Source of the DNA: a virus
IMG/VR virus record: IMGVR_UViG_3300021185_002143
Location: 1-64,000 of that record
Length of the DNA stretch: 64,000 bases
Direction: 5' to 3' (one strand)
In this document: piece after piece, positions 33,989-45,400 of the stretch
How positions within the stretch are numbered: the stretch's first letter is position 1
Layout: every line of letters starts with the position of its first letter
Notes under the pieces: generated by a model
Database searches by the model: none
Told to the model about the DNA's origin: nothing
The model's input: only the letters and a program-made list of their open reading frames with translations
Translations under genes and position numbers: made by a program

Positions 33989-36900
33989 CGGATTGAACTG
34001 GTGGTTTACAAGTTACTGTTTTCTTAAGGAAACCCCCTTGGAACGGGGACACTTCGTCTGAGATCACAACATCCACCCATTGCGTTTGTGAGGTAGCTGG
34101 GATTGTGTCGTCCCATGTGTTGTATTCCCATTCCTCACTTGTAGTGCCAGTAGTACCTGTAAAGGTAATAGCCTGATGCAGACAGGGTGGTATACTTACC
34201 CTGAACAATGGGGTCACGTAGAAAACAGGAGTCGTCTTCAGGAATGGCCCGACCGATGACTGTCCTGTTGGTGCTTCCTTAGACCATGTCTCGGTCACGA
34301 TAGCTCGGCAGGGCCCACTATACTCTTCCTCTTTGTATGTAGGGAAATATGAAAAAACATCGGTGCCATCTCTCCGAAAAAAGGTTTTTGGATGTAGTTG
34401 TTCTAGAACAGCTGGCCATCTTTTGTTGACGGTGCTCTCATACGTAATGGAAGGTTCTGGGCTGAATACTGTCCTGTCAATTCTATATACCACATCTGTC
34501 GAATTATTATATACCGACGTATTTCTTACTTCCTCGTTATTCGCTGGACTTGAATTAGGTGTTTTATCATATTTAGTGAATGTTTCACTAATGAAATATT
34601 GATTGGTCTCCTTAGCTGAAGTGAACTCTACCGTGTTTGGGACAGGTGTCTCTTCGTCAATCTGAAACACTTGAACCGAAGATCCTGACACCTCACCTCT
34701 GTAAACTGCTCTGATTCGATTGATCTTATTAGCGTCACTGGCGACTCCAGTATCGTTAAAATAAGTTCTGATTTCTAGGTGACCCCAAGGGACAGATGAA
34801 TTGACTGCATACTCATAGTCGGAGTTAGGTTCTATGTCTGTAACTTCATCGACTTGGTATACTTCGGTGGTGCCATCATTGTACACCAATCTAGAATTAC
34901 CAGTGCTTGTTAAGTCCCCCTCGGTAGCGAACTTAGACTTAGTAGTAATCGTGGCGTATATAGTGGACTCTTTAGTCTCTCCGTTATCTGCCGATTTAAA
35001 TGCAAGATCTTCTACGTCTACTTGGTATATGATTTGGCCCCCACCACGGTAAACCACCCTCGATCTACCAATGCCCCCAGTGACTTCTGAGCTCTGACTA
35101 TATGTGCCAGTTGTCGTTAGTGTTCCGTATAAACGGGCTTCTTTAGTCTCACCAGCATCTGTGTTGGAACTTACTGTTGTCGTCTCTTCATCAACTTGGT
35201 AGATAACAATACCACCTCCACGGTAAGCTACACGTGAACTACCAGTTTCTGTGGCAATGTCAGGAGAAAGTCTGAACTCACTTGAAGTAGTTATGTCAGC
35301 AAAGACAGTCTGTTGTTTTGTCTGCCCAGCGTCTGGGTTGGAAGGTAAAGCTGCTACTTCGTTATCAATTTGGTAGAGGATAATACCACCACCTCGGTAA
35401 ACTACACGAGAACTTCCAGTGTCACCTGTGACATCACCAGACTGTGCATATGTACTGGTTGTGGTGATAACTGCAGAAGCTGTTTTTTGTATGGTCTCAC
35501 CAGCATCTGTGTTGGAACTTACCGTTGTCGTCTCTTCATCAACTTGGTAGATAACAATACCACCTCCACGGTAAGCTACACGTGAGCTACCAGTGTCTGT
35601 GTTGATCGTAGGAGAAAGTCTAAACTCACTAGCAGTAGATATGTCAGCAAAGACAGTCTGTTGTTTTGTCTCACCAGCGTCTGTGTTGGAAGGCAACTCG
35701 GCAACCTCGTTATCAATTTGATAAATAGTTACTCCGCCACCTCGGTATACTACACGGGAGCTTCCAGTATCGCCTGTGACATCACTATACTGAGAAAATA
35801 TGCTACTGGTAGTAATCACGGCAGAAGCTGTCTTCTGTATAGTTGTACCCGCGTCCGCATCTTCTTTGGCTACTACAGACTCCTCACTGACTTCATACAC
35901 TTGTGTAGTGCCATCATCATATATAACCCGACTAGATCCCGTTTCCGACAGAACGTCTCCACTGGTTCGGTAAAACTTATTCGTAGTTATGGACGCGTAG
36001 ATCTGCTCATTCTTCTCCTGACCTGCGGAACCTTCTTTGATTGTAAATGTGTCCTCGTCCCTCTGGTAAATTTTTAGTGTGCCATCATCAAAAACAATCT
36101 GACTTCTAGTATTATTTTGTCCGACAATAGGCTCCGTTCCTGCTGATCGGTTTGTAGTAATCTTACCGTATGGTCTTGTCTCTACTTGTGATTCATACTC
36201 AAACCCAGTGAGCTCGGCGCTGCGCTGTTGCCTCTGCCATCCACGCTCATCAAATGACACGGTGTAATTACCTTCACCATCCTTGTCATCCTCTAGGGTG
36301 GACGTTTCAATAATCTTATAGCCAATGTTATACTGGTGCTCTTCTCTAAATGACCACCCTTTCCTAGCGTATATGTCGAGTATGACGCTGTAGTATGAGT
36401 CTATCTCAGCTGGTGTCTCTTGAGATATCCTACGTGTGGCGTACTCGTACTGACCATATTCTGGATCAGATGATCCTACAGATGGTTGTGGGAAAGCTCC
36501 GACTTGATCGCGTGGAACGATCCACGTGCGGGTTACAGTTAAACCCCCTTCCTGAAGCGTGAAGTTACCTTCCTGATTCTGGGTGTCTGGTGTCTTGGCG
36601 TATATCCGCTCTTCTGAAACATACAGGGAAGAAAGGGTCTCGTCTTCGATTGGACGTTGTAATCGGTCTACGAGCAGGTAGTTACCTGTAAACTTATTCG
36701 AGGGGTCAGAAGGCATTGCTGCCCCTACCTCTGGGGAATTAGGATCATATGAGTCACGGAGAACGACGTAGCTGCGACGTACTAAGGATACACGGACTCC
36801 TCCTATATCTACAAAGGACTCAGAGAAGTTATACTGGTCTTCATTGAACCTATCGCGGGCGTAGTAATACTTGTAAAAGTCGCCAATGTTGTCGTTGGGA

Positions 36901-37811
36901 ACTGCGGCTACAAACTTATGATCCGTAAATTCTGAGTGAGCTTCCCCAAACTCAGGTAAGGGAGATGGTTCTAGCTTTTCGTTTTTACGATCTACTAACT
37001 CATAGAAGACAAAGTCATTCTGGTTGGGCGTCAGGTAAAGAAAAACCCTGCGTTCGTTGGCATCGCCATTCTGTATAGAGGAAACATAGAACCACTCCTC
37101 GGATACTTGCTCAATTGTTTTGTGAGAACCTGTATCCTCATCTATGTCCCAGAAACTATTTGACTCATCCGCCAGCAGACTACCTACACTTAAGCTTGAT
37201 CCCTCAGGGGTCTCGTCACGGTGAAGGAGGTTGGTCGTTGTAAATATATGAGCGCCTGTGTTCTTATCATACGCTGTCGTGGTGATAGGAACTCTCTTTA
37301 GGTAGAGACATTTTTCCAGAACGAACATAGAGTCCATCTCGTCTGGGTTTCTCTTTGAAGAAATACCTACTGTTTCGCCGACTCGTGATTGCTCCCTAGA
37401 AATTAGGGTATACTCGTCTGTTTCGTCAAATGGGTCTGCCTCTACGATGGGCATCGGCGAGCCCAGTGCTGGGGAATCCTCATCATACTCTGACCGTAGA
37501 GTAATATAGGTACGTATTACCTGATCGTAGGTTCCAGACTTGTGGTTAACAGTCGAGTGCTCAAAGTTGTAATCATCCTGATGATCACGTTTAGCAGCAT
37601 AATAGTAAAAGTAGGTCTGCCCTTCTTCATCTGCTTGGACCGCTTGAGTAAAGAAATGGTTAGGATACTTCCTAAAATCAGGGTGTGGGTCTCCATATTC
37701 AGGTATAGATTCCTGAATACGTTGCTTATCTACTTTCTCGTAGAATAAGAAATCTTCGTTACGTGGGCTAACGAAGATAGAGAAACGCTGACGTTGGCTA
37801 CTCAGAGGCAT
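33975..37811 (-). CDS. Large tail protein with tandem ~55-residue repeats
   Basis: 1278 residues. The first ~550 residues hold repeated strand units (FYELVDRKNEKLEPSPLPEFG and similar) that look like two or three degenerate copies of a ~250-residue domain. Residues ~550-1000 contain eight tandem ~55-residue repeats, each with a core like GSSRVVYRGGGIVIYQVD. The C-terminal ~280 residues are non-repetitive. No enzyme motif was seen. Size and repeats suggest an elongated tail or host-recognition protein. It has its own leaderless-type promoter (37818-37845) and begins the tail operon. Confidence 0.65.
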   Translation of the reverse strand: MPLSSQRQRFSIFVSPRNEDFLFYEKVDKQRIQESIPEYGDPHPDFRKYPNHFFTQAVQADEEGQTYFYYYAAKRDHQDDYNFEHSTVNHKSGTYDQVIRTYITLRSEYDEDSPALGSPMPIVEADPFDETDEYTLISREQSRVGETVGISSKRNPDEMDSMFVLEKCLYLKRVPITTTAYDKNTGAHIFTTTNLLHRDETPEGSSLSVGSLLADESNSFWDIDEDTGSHKTIEQVSEEWFYVSSIQNGDANERRVFLYLTPNQNDFVFYELVDRKNEKLEPSPLPEFGEAHSEFTDHKFVAAVPNDNIGDFYKYYYARDRFNEDQYNFSESFVDIGGVRVSLVRRSYVVLRDSYDPNSPEVGAAMPSDPSNKFTGNYLLVDRLQRPIEDETLSSLYVSEERIYAKTPDTQNQEGNFTLQEGGLTVTRTWIVPRDQVGAFPQPSVGSSDPEYGQYEYATRRISQETPAEIDSYYSVILDIYARKGWSFREEHQYNIGYKIIETSTLEDDKDGEGNYTVSFDERGWQRQQRSAELTGFEYESQVETRPYGKITTNRSAGTEPIVGQNNTRSQIVFDDGTLKIYQRDEDTFTIKEGSAGQEKNEQIYASITTNKFYRTSGDVLSETGSSRVIYDDGTTQVYEVSEESVVAKEDADAGTTIQKTASAVITTSSIFSQYSDVTGDTGSSRVVYRGGGVTIYQIDNEVAELPSNTDAGETKQQTVFADISTASEFRLSPTINTDTGSSRVAYRGGGIVIYQVDEETTTVSSNTDAGETIQKTASAVITTTSTYAQSGDVTGDTGSSRVVYRGGGIILYQIDNEVAALPSNPDAGQTKQQTVFADITTSSEFRLSPDIATETGSSRVAYRGGGIVIYQVDEETTTVSSNTDAGETKEARLYGTLTTTGTYSQSSEVTGGIGRSRVVYRGGGQIIYQVDVEDLAFKSADNGETKESTIYATITTKSKFATEGDLTSTGNSRLVYNDGTTEVYQVDEVTDIEPNSDYEYAVNSSVPWGHLEIRTYFNDTGVASDANKINRIRAVYRGEVSGSSVQVFQIDEETPVPNTVEFTSAKETNQYFISETFTKYDKTPNSSPANNEEVRNTSVYNNSTDVVYRIDRTVFSPEPSITYESTVNKRWPAVLEQLHPKTFFRRDGTDVFSYFPTYKEEEYSGPCRAIVTETWSKEAPTGQSSVGPFLKTTPVFYVTPLFRVSIPPCLHQAITFTGTTGTTSEEWEYNTWDDTIPATSQTQWVDVVISDEVSPFQGGFLKKTVTCKPPVQSDAIS
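34830..36170. repeat. Eight tandem protein repeats with a 348-bp higher-order duplication
   Basis: Each unit is ~55 residues and ends with an IYQ(V/I)D strand. Four central units form two near-identical pairs. For example, the block around 35160 recurs around 35508, exactly 348 bp (116 codons) away with very few base differences. This shows recent unequal recombination or slippage that kept the frame. Confidence 0.8.
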
Positions 37812-37817
37812 AGCAAC

Positions 37818-37845
37818 ATACTACCTACTATTCTGAGAAAACCAA
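37818..37845 (-). promoter_or_regulatory. Leaderless-type promoter
   Basis: TTGGTT, a 16-base spacer and TAGTAT, with 6 bases to ATG 37811. The -10 hexamer and spacing to the ATG are the same as at 54959-54964. Confidence 0.5.
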
Positions 37846-37854
37846 TACAAAATT

Positions 37855-38145
37855 CTATGGCTTATTCTTAAACTCAGCAGCGAGCTTGTCAAGAGAATTG
37901 CTAAGTTTACTGTATGATTCCCTGTGCTCCTGCCTATCAGCGGTTCGTTCCTGTCGGTCTTCCTGTCTGGATTGTCGGTCCTCCTGTCTAAGGAGTCTAT
38001 CTTCATCCATCATGTCTCCAAGAAAGATACGGTGGACTTCGTCTCTCTCGTTAATAGTTTTAAGGAATAACTTAGTTATAAAGTATAATCCACCTACAGC
38101 GACACCTATGGGGCCACCTTCCATTACAATACTTGTGATATCCAT
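37855..38145 (-). CDS. BhlA/UviB-like holin
   Basis: 96 residues. One membrane helix near the N-terminus (GGPIGVAVGGLYFITKLFL), preceded by a short polar start (MDITSIVMEG), is followed by a long charged helix with RQEDRQ repeats and a coiled-coil tail. This layout matches BhlA/UviB-type holins, which permeabilise the inner membrane. It lies 2 bases from the amidase stop. The RQEDRQ repeats arise from short DNA repeats. Confidence 0.6.
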   Translation of the reverse strand: MDITSIVMEGGPIGVAVGGLYFITKLFLKTINERDEVHRIFLGDMMDEDRLLRQEDRQSRQEDRQERTADRQEHRESYSKLSNSLDKLAAEFKNKP

Positions 38146-38146
38146 A

Positions 38147-38773
38147 TTATGATAAATTCATGTGCTTCTCAAGTCTAGCAACTCGCTCTTCTAAAGTCAA
38201 TGGGGGCTTTGTATGTTGACCAAATCCTAGGTATTTGCACACCCCATTAGCCACTGCACGAGCCATTTTATTGCGGTTATCCGCATCACCTATGAACTTC
38301 TCACCCAGTGGGTTATGTATAAATTCACCCTCCATAAGAACGGCAGGGCAGTTTGCTCTACGGATAACAGAGAAATTTGCTTCTTTATCTAGGTCGCCAT
38401 CAGACCAATCCATCCTAGCAAATTGTTTGGGAAACTCGGACGCGTGGGCTTCCCCAATACACGTGGCTAGCTTATCGGAGTTGTTGTCTTTCCTTGTGGT
38501 AAAGACCTCCCATCCATTGGCAAGGGCACTCTCAGCCGAATTAAAATGATATGATATAAATAGCGAACATCCTTCAGCATTACATATATCCGCTCTCTTG
38601 GTTAGGCTTAGGTATGTATCATTGGTGCGAGTCATAACCACATCAACTACTGGGTCCAACATGACCTTGATGCGCTCACAAACATCGAGAGCCATGTCAG
38701 ATTCTCTCAAACCTGATGGCCCCACGGCACCCACGTCATTACCTCCGTGACCTGCGTCTATACATACTTTCAC
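38147..38773 (-). CDS. N-acetylmuramoyl-L-alanine amidase endolysin (Amidase_3)
   Basis: 208 residues from GTG 38773, which overlaps the preceding stop (GTGA). Zinc ligands of the family are in place: DAGHGG (His9), RES (Glu24) and YHFNS (His76). The catalytic Glu is in VLMEGEFIHNP (148/150). It cleaves the bond between muramic acid and the stem peptide. There is no signal peptide, so it needs a holin to reach the wall. The C-terminus is a short helix rather than a cell-wall-binding domain. Confidence 0.9.
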   Translation of the reverse strand: MKVCIDAGHGGNDVGAVGPSGLRESDMALDVCERIKVMLDPVVDVVMTRTNDTYLSLTKRADICNAEGCSLFISYHFNSAESALANGWEVFTTRKDNNSDKLATCIGEAHASEFPKQFARMDWSDGDLDKEANFSVIRRANCPAVLMEGEFIHNPLGEKFIGDADNRNKMARAVANGVCKYLGFGQHTKPPLTLEERVARLEKHMNLS

Positions 38774-38946
38774 TTACCAGAGTAGTCTACTAGGACAGGA
38801 TTGAAACCCACGTCTAGACCGCCCTTCGCAGAGTAATCAATGACTGCTTCACCACCCATTGATTGCCCGTCACCCAAGGTAACAGTGACATCAAAAGGTA
38901 GGCAGGAAGAAAGCGATAATGCTAATAGTGCAATGATATACTTCAT
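38770..38946 (-). CDS. Small lipoprotein of the lysis cassette
   Basis: 58 residues from ATG 38946. It has a short basic start (MKY), a hydrophobic core (IIALLALSL) and a lipobox-like LSSC, so it should be exported and lipidated. The mature part is short and strand-rich (VTVTLGDGQSMGGEAVIDYSAKGGLDVGF). It could act as an Rz1-like spanin or as a superinfection-exclusion lipoprotein. The overlap with the amidase start supports a lysis role and implies a Gram-negative host envelope. Confidence 0.6.
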   Translation of the reverse strand: MKYIIALLALSLSSCLPFDVTVTLGDGQSMGGEAVIDYSAKGGLDVGFNPVLVDYSGK

Positions 38947-38950
38947 GAGA

Positions 38951-39124
38951 TTAGTCTTTCTTGAGGATGTTGATAGCCGCAATTAAGCTGACACCAGCCG
39001 TGACAATAGCTTCGATCTGTTCTGGCTGCAACTTGGCACCCACCAATGTAGCGACAACAATAAGTCCTCGCCATGTTGACTCTTGCTTGAGTCGGTTCAG
39101 TATTTCGTTTAGGGTCGTTTTCAT
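38951..39124 (-). CDS. Second small holin-like membrane protein
   Basis: 57 residues, ATG 39124 to TAA 38951. A basic N-terminus (MKTTLNEILNRLKQESTWRG) precedes two short hydrophobic stretches, LIVVVATLVGA and IVTAGVSLIAAINIL, separated by LQPEQIE, and a KKD tail. This matches the common small phage holin plan with STWRG then two helices. It lies 4 bases upstream of the lipoprotein gene. Two holin-like genes in one cassette may act as holin and antiholin. Confidence 0.65.
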   Translation of the reverse strand: MKTTLNEILNRLKQESTWRGLIVVATLVGAKLQPEQIEAIVTAGVSLIAAINILKKD

Positions 39125-39132
39125 AATTTAGA

Positions 39133-40289
<1,157 letters not shown>

Positions 40290-40296
40290 GACCCAT

Positions 40297-40324
40297 AGTG
40301 TAGGCTACAGGATCGAGGGTTCAA
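40297..40324 (-). promoter_or_regulatory. Leaderless-type promoter for the sulfotransferase
   Basis: TTGAAC, a 16-base spacer and TACACT, with 7 bases to ATG 40289. The only intergenic gap between the fibre gene and the sulfotransferase is 40 bp and holds this element. Confidence 0.5.
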
Positions 40325-40329
40325 GTTTT

Positions 40330-41961
40330 TTAGACAATCTTTAACGTGCCACCATCACTCCAGATACTCCCGCTAGGTAGACCTGTGGCTGACGTTGGAA
40401 TTTGTTTAATTGAAAGGTTGTTGACGAATGTGCAGTTGCCTCTGTCTGCCGTAATTTGGCTTCCCACGATCATGGCTTCTGAGAAATTGTTAGTGTTGCT
40501 GCTTAGTCCGCCTAATATAGAAGACCACATGCCAGTTGCCGTGTTCAATGTCCCCCCTGCTACGGTGGTGTAGTATCCGCTTGCCGTATTAGTATCACCG
40601 CCAGATACTGTTGAATTTGAACCAGATGCAGTGCAAGTCACGCCACCACCCACTGTAGAAATATAACCAGATGCAGTGTTACTCGAGCCACCTCCTACTG
40701 CGCTCTTTCTTCCCGATGCAGTATTACCACCATAAAAACCACCGCCACCTGCTACAGTAGCACCATAATCAGATGCTGTGTTGTTATTACCACCACCTAC
40801 TGTGGTGTAAGTAGCGGTCGCATTGTTAGCTTGCCCTCCCGCAATCACGCTAGTGACTCCTGTTGCATTGTTTTGTCTACCACCTCCTACTACACTTGAA
40901 CTATCCGTTGCTGTGTTTGTAGTACCACCACCCACAGTAGCATAAAGTCCAGTTGCTGAGTTTCTCTCACCCCCACCAACTGTAGCGTAGCCTTGCCCCA
41001 TATAATTAGCAGATGCTGTGTTTTTAAAACCGCCTCCGACTGTATTGCTGTTGCCACCAGATGCTGTGTTATCAACCCCGCCGCTGATCGTAGCCGCACT
41101 ACCACTCGCCACATATGCGGAGCTTGTTCGTGAAGACTGTAAATCAACAGAGTTTTCACCTCTTGAATTACCAGCTACATTACCTTCGTTAGCGGCTTGG
41201 ATGTCATATGTCTGGTCAGTCCCTTGAACTGTGCCGCCTCCGCCACCGCCACCGCCAGCGGCTTGCCATGTGCCTACGCCATTTGCATCTGAGGTCATGA
41301 CGTAAGTGTCAGTTGCGCCTGTTGGCATCTTGAAGCCAGAGCCAACATTTAGGTTTGGAACAAAAACTGTATTGCTTGCGTCTGAGGTTATGCCGTTACC
41401 AGCAATAATTACAGAATCAGAGTGATTCAAGTTGTGACCAAAACCTGCCAAAATAGCACCCCTAGCTGCTCCGCTTGCAGCTGTTTGATTCAAACCTCCA
41501 ACTGTAGCCGTCCAGTTGGCTGCATTTTGGTGATTACTACCACCAATTACGCTTGAGCCTTGACCACTGGCCGTTGAACCATCACCACCAAGAACCTCAG
41601 AGCTCGGCCCACTAGCAGTATTGTTTTGTCCACCTATTGCTGTAGCTGTTGCACCAGCAGCTGTATTGTTACCAGTTATGATTCGATTTCCTACACTAAT
41701 GTCATTGGTTGTGGTTGCTCCGTTGCTAGTTACATCATCAAGGTTTCCAACGCTTGTGATAAATCCTGCATTGTTGGTGAGCTCTGTGATGTTGTCAGAT
41801 GGCTGCAGTGCACTGTCAGCTTTGCCCCCTTGCTCTGATGTTGCGAAGTCACCAGTTGCTGCTTCGGCTGCTGTGCCTAAGCCTAGGCTCGTCCTTGCTG
41901 CTGCATTGTCAGCACTCTTTAAAAGGTTGTCTACGTCTGTTGATACGGTTACGTCTGGCAT
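40330..41961 (-). CDS. Tail fibre with YadA-like head repeats
   Basis: 543 residues. The N-terminal ~75 residues have the ATSEQGGKADSALQ-type repeats of phage fibres. A poly-Gly linker (Gly8) then precedes TVQG and TYDIQ. The C-terminal half has about fifteen 14-16-residue repeats with the pattern GGGxxNTASGxxSTVxGG. These form a left-handed beta-roll in trimeric YadA-type adhesins. No peptidase or chaperone domain was seen at the C-terminus. It is paralogous to the 1205-residue fibre two genes upstream and probably binds host surface structures. Confidence 0.8.
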   Translation of the reverse strand: MPDVTVSTDVDNLLKSADNAAARTSLGLGTAAEAATGDFATSEQGGKADSALQPSDNITELTNNAGFITSVGNLDDVTSNGATTTNDISVGNRIITGNNTAAGATATAIGGQNNTASGPSSEVLGGDGSTASGQGSSVIGGSNHQNAANWTATVGGLNQTAASGAARGAILAGFGHNLNHSDSVIIAGNGITSDASNTVFVPNLNVGSGFKMPTGATDTYVMTSDANGVGTWQAAGGGGGGGGTVQGTDQTYDIQAANEGNVAGNSRGENSVDLQSSRTSSAYVASGSAATISGGVDNTASGGNSNTVGGGFKNTASANYMGQGYATVGGGERNSATGLYATVGGGTTNTATDSSSVVGGGRQNNATGVTSVIAGGQANNATATYTTVGGGNNNTASDYGATVAGGGGFYGGNTASGRKSAVGGGSSNTASGYISTVGGGVTCTASGSNSTVSGGDTNTASGYYTTVAGGTLNTATGMWSSILGGLSSNTNNFSEAMIVGSQITADRGNCTFVNNLSIKQIPTSATGLPSGSIWSDGGTLKIV

Positions 41962-41968
41962 GATTTAA

Positions 41969-42130
41969 TTAAGGTTGAAGGTAGTAGGAAGTGCCGTCTG
42001 GCTGCTTGTATAAGCTGTTGTCTGGTTGTCTGTAATATTTTGTAATGGGTGGTGGGGAACCACCACCACCAGCAATTTGCGCCACTGCCCGTGCCGCACA
42101 CTTTGCAATTGATAGAGTAAGACCTAGCAT
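41969..42130 (-). CDS. Small protein between the two fibre genes
   Basis: 53 residues, ATG 42130 to TAA 41969. The start overlaps the preceding stop (TAATG), as expected for coupled translation. It has a short hydrophobic helix (LGLTLSIAKCAARAVAQIAG), then a Gly4-Ser-Pro3 linker and a Tyr/Gln/Pro-rich tail with YYRQPDNSLYKQPDGTSYY. No family was recognised. Possibly a fibre-assembly or small virion protein. Confidence 0.6.
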   Translation of the reverse strand: MLGLTLSIAKCAARAVAQIAGGGGSPPPITKYYRQPDNSLYKQPDGTSYYLQP

Positions 42131-42393
42131 TAGACTTGGTTATATGCAGTAACCGCTCCAGTAGCTAATGTGAAACCAGTGATCTGCCCATATAAGACAT
42201 ACCCAGCAGGATATGTAACACCAGTTCCATTATCCCCGCTTGAGTCTAGCTCAGCCCATGTCAGTGCGGACAATGTGGATTCTTCGATGAAGGCCAATGC
42301 ACAAAAGTCACCAGTCACGGCTCCTGTTGCAGGGAGTGCGATAGTAGCTCCAGCTTGACCGAATGCTTGCTTTTCAATATTTGAAGTTGCCAT
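42130..42393 (-). CDS. Small structural protein, hypothetical
   Basis: 87 residues, Ala/Thr/Gly-rich with regular strand potential (QAGATIALPATGAVTGDFCALAFIEE). The composition resembles head-decoration or fibre-attachment proteins. There is no export signal. It has a leaderless-type promoter (42400-42428) and a coupled downstream gene. Position suggests it accompanies the fibre pair. Confidence 0.5.
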   Translation of the reverse strand: MATSNIEKQAFGQAGATIALPATGAVTGDFCALAFIEESTLSALTWAELDSSGDNGTGVTYPAGYVLYGQITGFTLATGAVTAYNQV

Positions 42394-42399
42394 AGAATT

Positions 42400-42428
42400 A
42401 ATGTATCAGTAATTAGTTTCTTTGTGAA
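42400..42428 (-). promoter_or_regulatory. Leaderless-type promoter
   Basis: TTCACA, a 17-base spacer and TACATT, with 6 bases to ATG 42393. Confidence 0.5.
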
Positions 42429-42442
42429 TCTTAATATTTGAC

Positions 42443-45400
42443 TTAGAGTTTTGTCACAACTAGTTGGCCTGACTGAACAAGGAAGTTCGTGGTAGAACCT
42501 GAATCAATTGTCTGGTAGACAGCTAGTCTGGCTTGACCACCAGCCGCAACATTAACAATACCGCTTACTGTTGCACTGCCAACATCTCCATTGTTTGGCA
42601 TGGCCCTGTCAGCTACAAATCCTGTTCCCGACCAGTTTGCTCCATTAAAGTAATAAATCTCGAATTGATATTCACCAGCAACGTCGGTCGTGCAGCAGAT
42701 ATTGGCTTCGACTCTGTAAAGGCCACCAGAAGGTATTATGATATAGTTGTTGGTTGTGGTCGGTGTGGTTCCAGAAGATGGGCCAGCAGACACCCAATCC
42801 ACAGCCGTCGGTATCGTGTTACATGATGAAGTCGCAGAGTTCGCATTGTTATAAAGCATACCATAAGTACCTCCCGTAAGGGCGTTGTCGTTACCTGCAT
42901 CATCCGTAAACCAAAGCTCGTTTGGTGTTGCATCTTTAACCCAGATTTGGCCGCGACCTGCAATGTCTGCCAATGCACTGGATCTCTCAGTAATGAACAA
43001 GGGAGCAGTAATGTGCATTCCATTAGCCACTCGGAAGTTGGCTGTCCTTTCGGTGTTGCAAACGTAGTCTAAATCTTGATCGTCAGCATATATGAACTGA
43101 CCGTGCTTATTCGCTACGGTGATCTTTGCTCTCCGACCAGACATGACGGTGTAGTCGGAGTAGAATAATCTGCAATCCCTGCCGCCTAATATGACTGAGT
43201 TGGATGCGTAGTATGCTGAGTTGGTTGATCCACCAATAATACTTGTGTTGGTAGAGCCGCCAAAGAATCCGTCGATATCGCAACTTGACCCACCGCCAAT
43301 AAAGCAACCATAACCAGATAGGGTGTTGGAGCTGCCAGCGGCAATACAGCTATCGGTTCCGCCGTAGCCAGACATTGAGTTGCCAGATCCCGTTACGATG
43401 GCTGACCTCTGTCCTTGTAGGATGTCGTTGTCCTGACCAGCACCAACAAAAGAGTAAGATGATTGAATTTCGTTTGTTTGACCCCCAGCAATCACATTTC
43501 GTGAACCTGAACTGGTGGTGTTGATTAAATTTCCGTAACCTCCTGAGACAGTGGAGTAGGACGAATTAGTGATTCTGTTGTTTTTGCCCCCAAGGATGGA
43601 GCTTTGACCACTTGAGTCGATCTCATTATACTCTCCAGAGACAGTGGAAGCTTGGGATGATGATCTGATAAAATTGTATCTTCCACCCGCAATCACAGAG
43701 TAGGCGGCTTGGGTGCTTAATCCCGTTATCTGATTATACTCTCCACCACTAATAGTTGCTGCAAAGCTCTGATTGTTGTTGTTACTCCCACCTGCGACAA
43801 CGGCAAAAGCCTCGTCGGTAGAGTTGTTTCCGCCTCCACCAATCACAGATGAAACGCCTTTGGACGTCTGTGTAGATGCCGCTCTAACTGCTTGCAAGTC
43901 TACAGATTTGTCTGCCGTGCCTACTGGGGCGGTTCCAGATGCGGATGCCAGCAGAACATCATAAGTAACTGACGACCCTTGAACTGTTCCTCCTCCGCCA
44001 GCCCCAATGGCTGCATCAAGCAACTCGATCTTATCGTAGATCGCATTCTTGGAGGCAGCGTTTGTTGTGTCTCCATTCCAAGTAGCTCCGTAGACAGTAT
44101 TGGATGCAGCTGACCCTGACGCAGAGATTGTTGTCCCTGACATAGTCAACCCTGTGCCAAGGTTAATCTCCTGCATGTCTCCTGCTCCAAGGGCACTGCC
44201 ACGGCCTACGAGTTTAGAAGCGGTAGTAGATGAGACAAGGTTAGAGTAAGGTAGATCTCCGATGACATCAGATGTTAAGTCGATGTTGGTTATGCTGTTA
44301 CCAGTGCCATCTGCGTCAAATGTCTTGTTGGTGAGTGTCTCAGTGCTGGATGCGGTCGAGTATGTTCCCAAGTCGCTGATGTCAGCTTCAACAAGAGCGC
44401 GTCCTACGTATGAAGCACCATCGGCCATGAGGGCAAACTTGTCAGTAACTGCTGCTGTGGTTACATCGGATAATTCGCTAAGCTCGGCGGCACCGCCGCC
44501 CGATATAATCTCCCACCCAGTCAAGCTAGATGGATTATATTCGTTGGCTATAATTAGAGTACCAATAGTCACGTCTTCGGTCCAGAACTGCCCATCGGCT
44601 GAAACAATATATGCATCCCCAGTCGCGACTGGCTCTCTTGGGGCGCTGCCATCTAGGTCTGGGGTGTTCGTGGTGGCGTTATATTCACCTTTAAATTGCA
44701 TTGTGTCACTATTGGTACCTGTTAAGGAATCAACATAACTCTTTATGGAAGAAGACGTTGCTAGTTTAGAACTAGTTGCAGTAGCCATTGTGGCGTCATT
44801 AATGACCCACCCATTGCCGAGAACTGATGTCTGGTCGTCTCTGGTATATTCACCAGCAATCACATCGCTGACGGCTTGCTCGTCCGCATCTGTGAATGCG
44901 TTGGTGTTGGCTTCCAATTCGTAAGCAGTTTTAATCTCGGCCCCTGTCTGGTCAGCTGTTGCGGCAGTTTCTATGCCTGTGAGTTTTGTTTGGTCAGCAT
45001 CTGTGAATGCGTTGGTGTCCAAATTTGACTCGTATGTGGTCTTAACAGTTGTGGCATTCAGCCCATTAACTACTATAGTCCATTCATTTTCTGTGGATGC
45101 ATTGTTAGAATCTGCAATTATAGTTGTCCCAACTAATAATAATTGACTGTAAAAGTTACCCTCTGTATCGACAACGTATGCGTCTCCTGCACTAATGGAT
45201 ATCGCCGATGGTGACGTTAAGTCAGGTGTATTAGTTAAAGCATTATAAGCACCTTTGAACGATTGGGCTACTGCATCAATTTGCAGGATTTCATTGTCTA
45301 CGTATGACTTGACGCTGGCCTGTGTGGGAACTTTTGTTGTAGAGTTACTAGATAAAGTTACTTCATCTAAAACCCATGAGGTGCTGCTCACGTCTACGTC

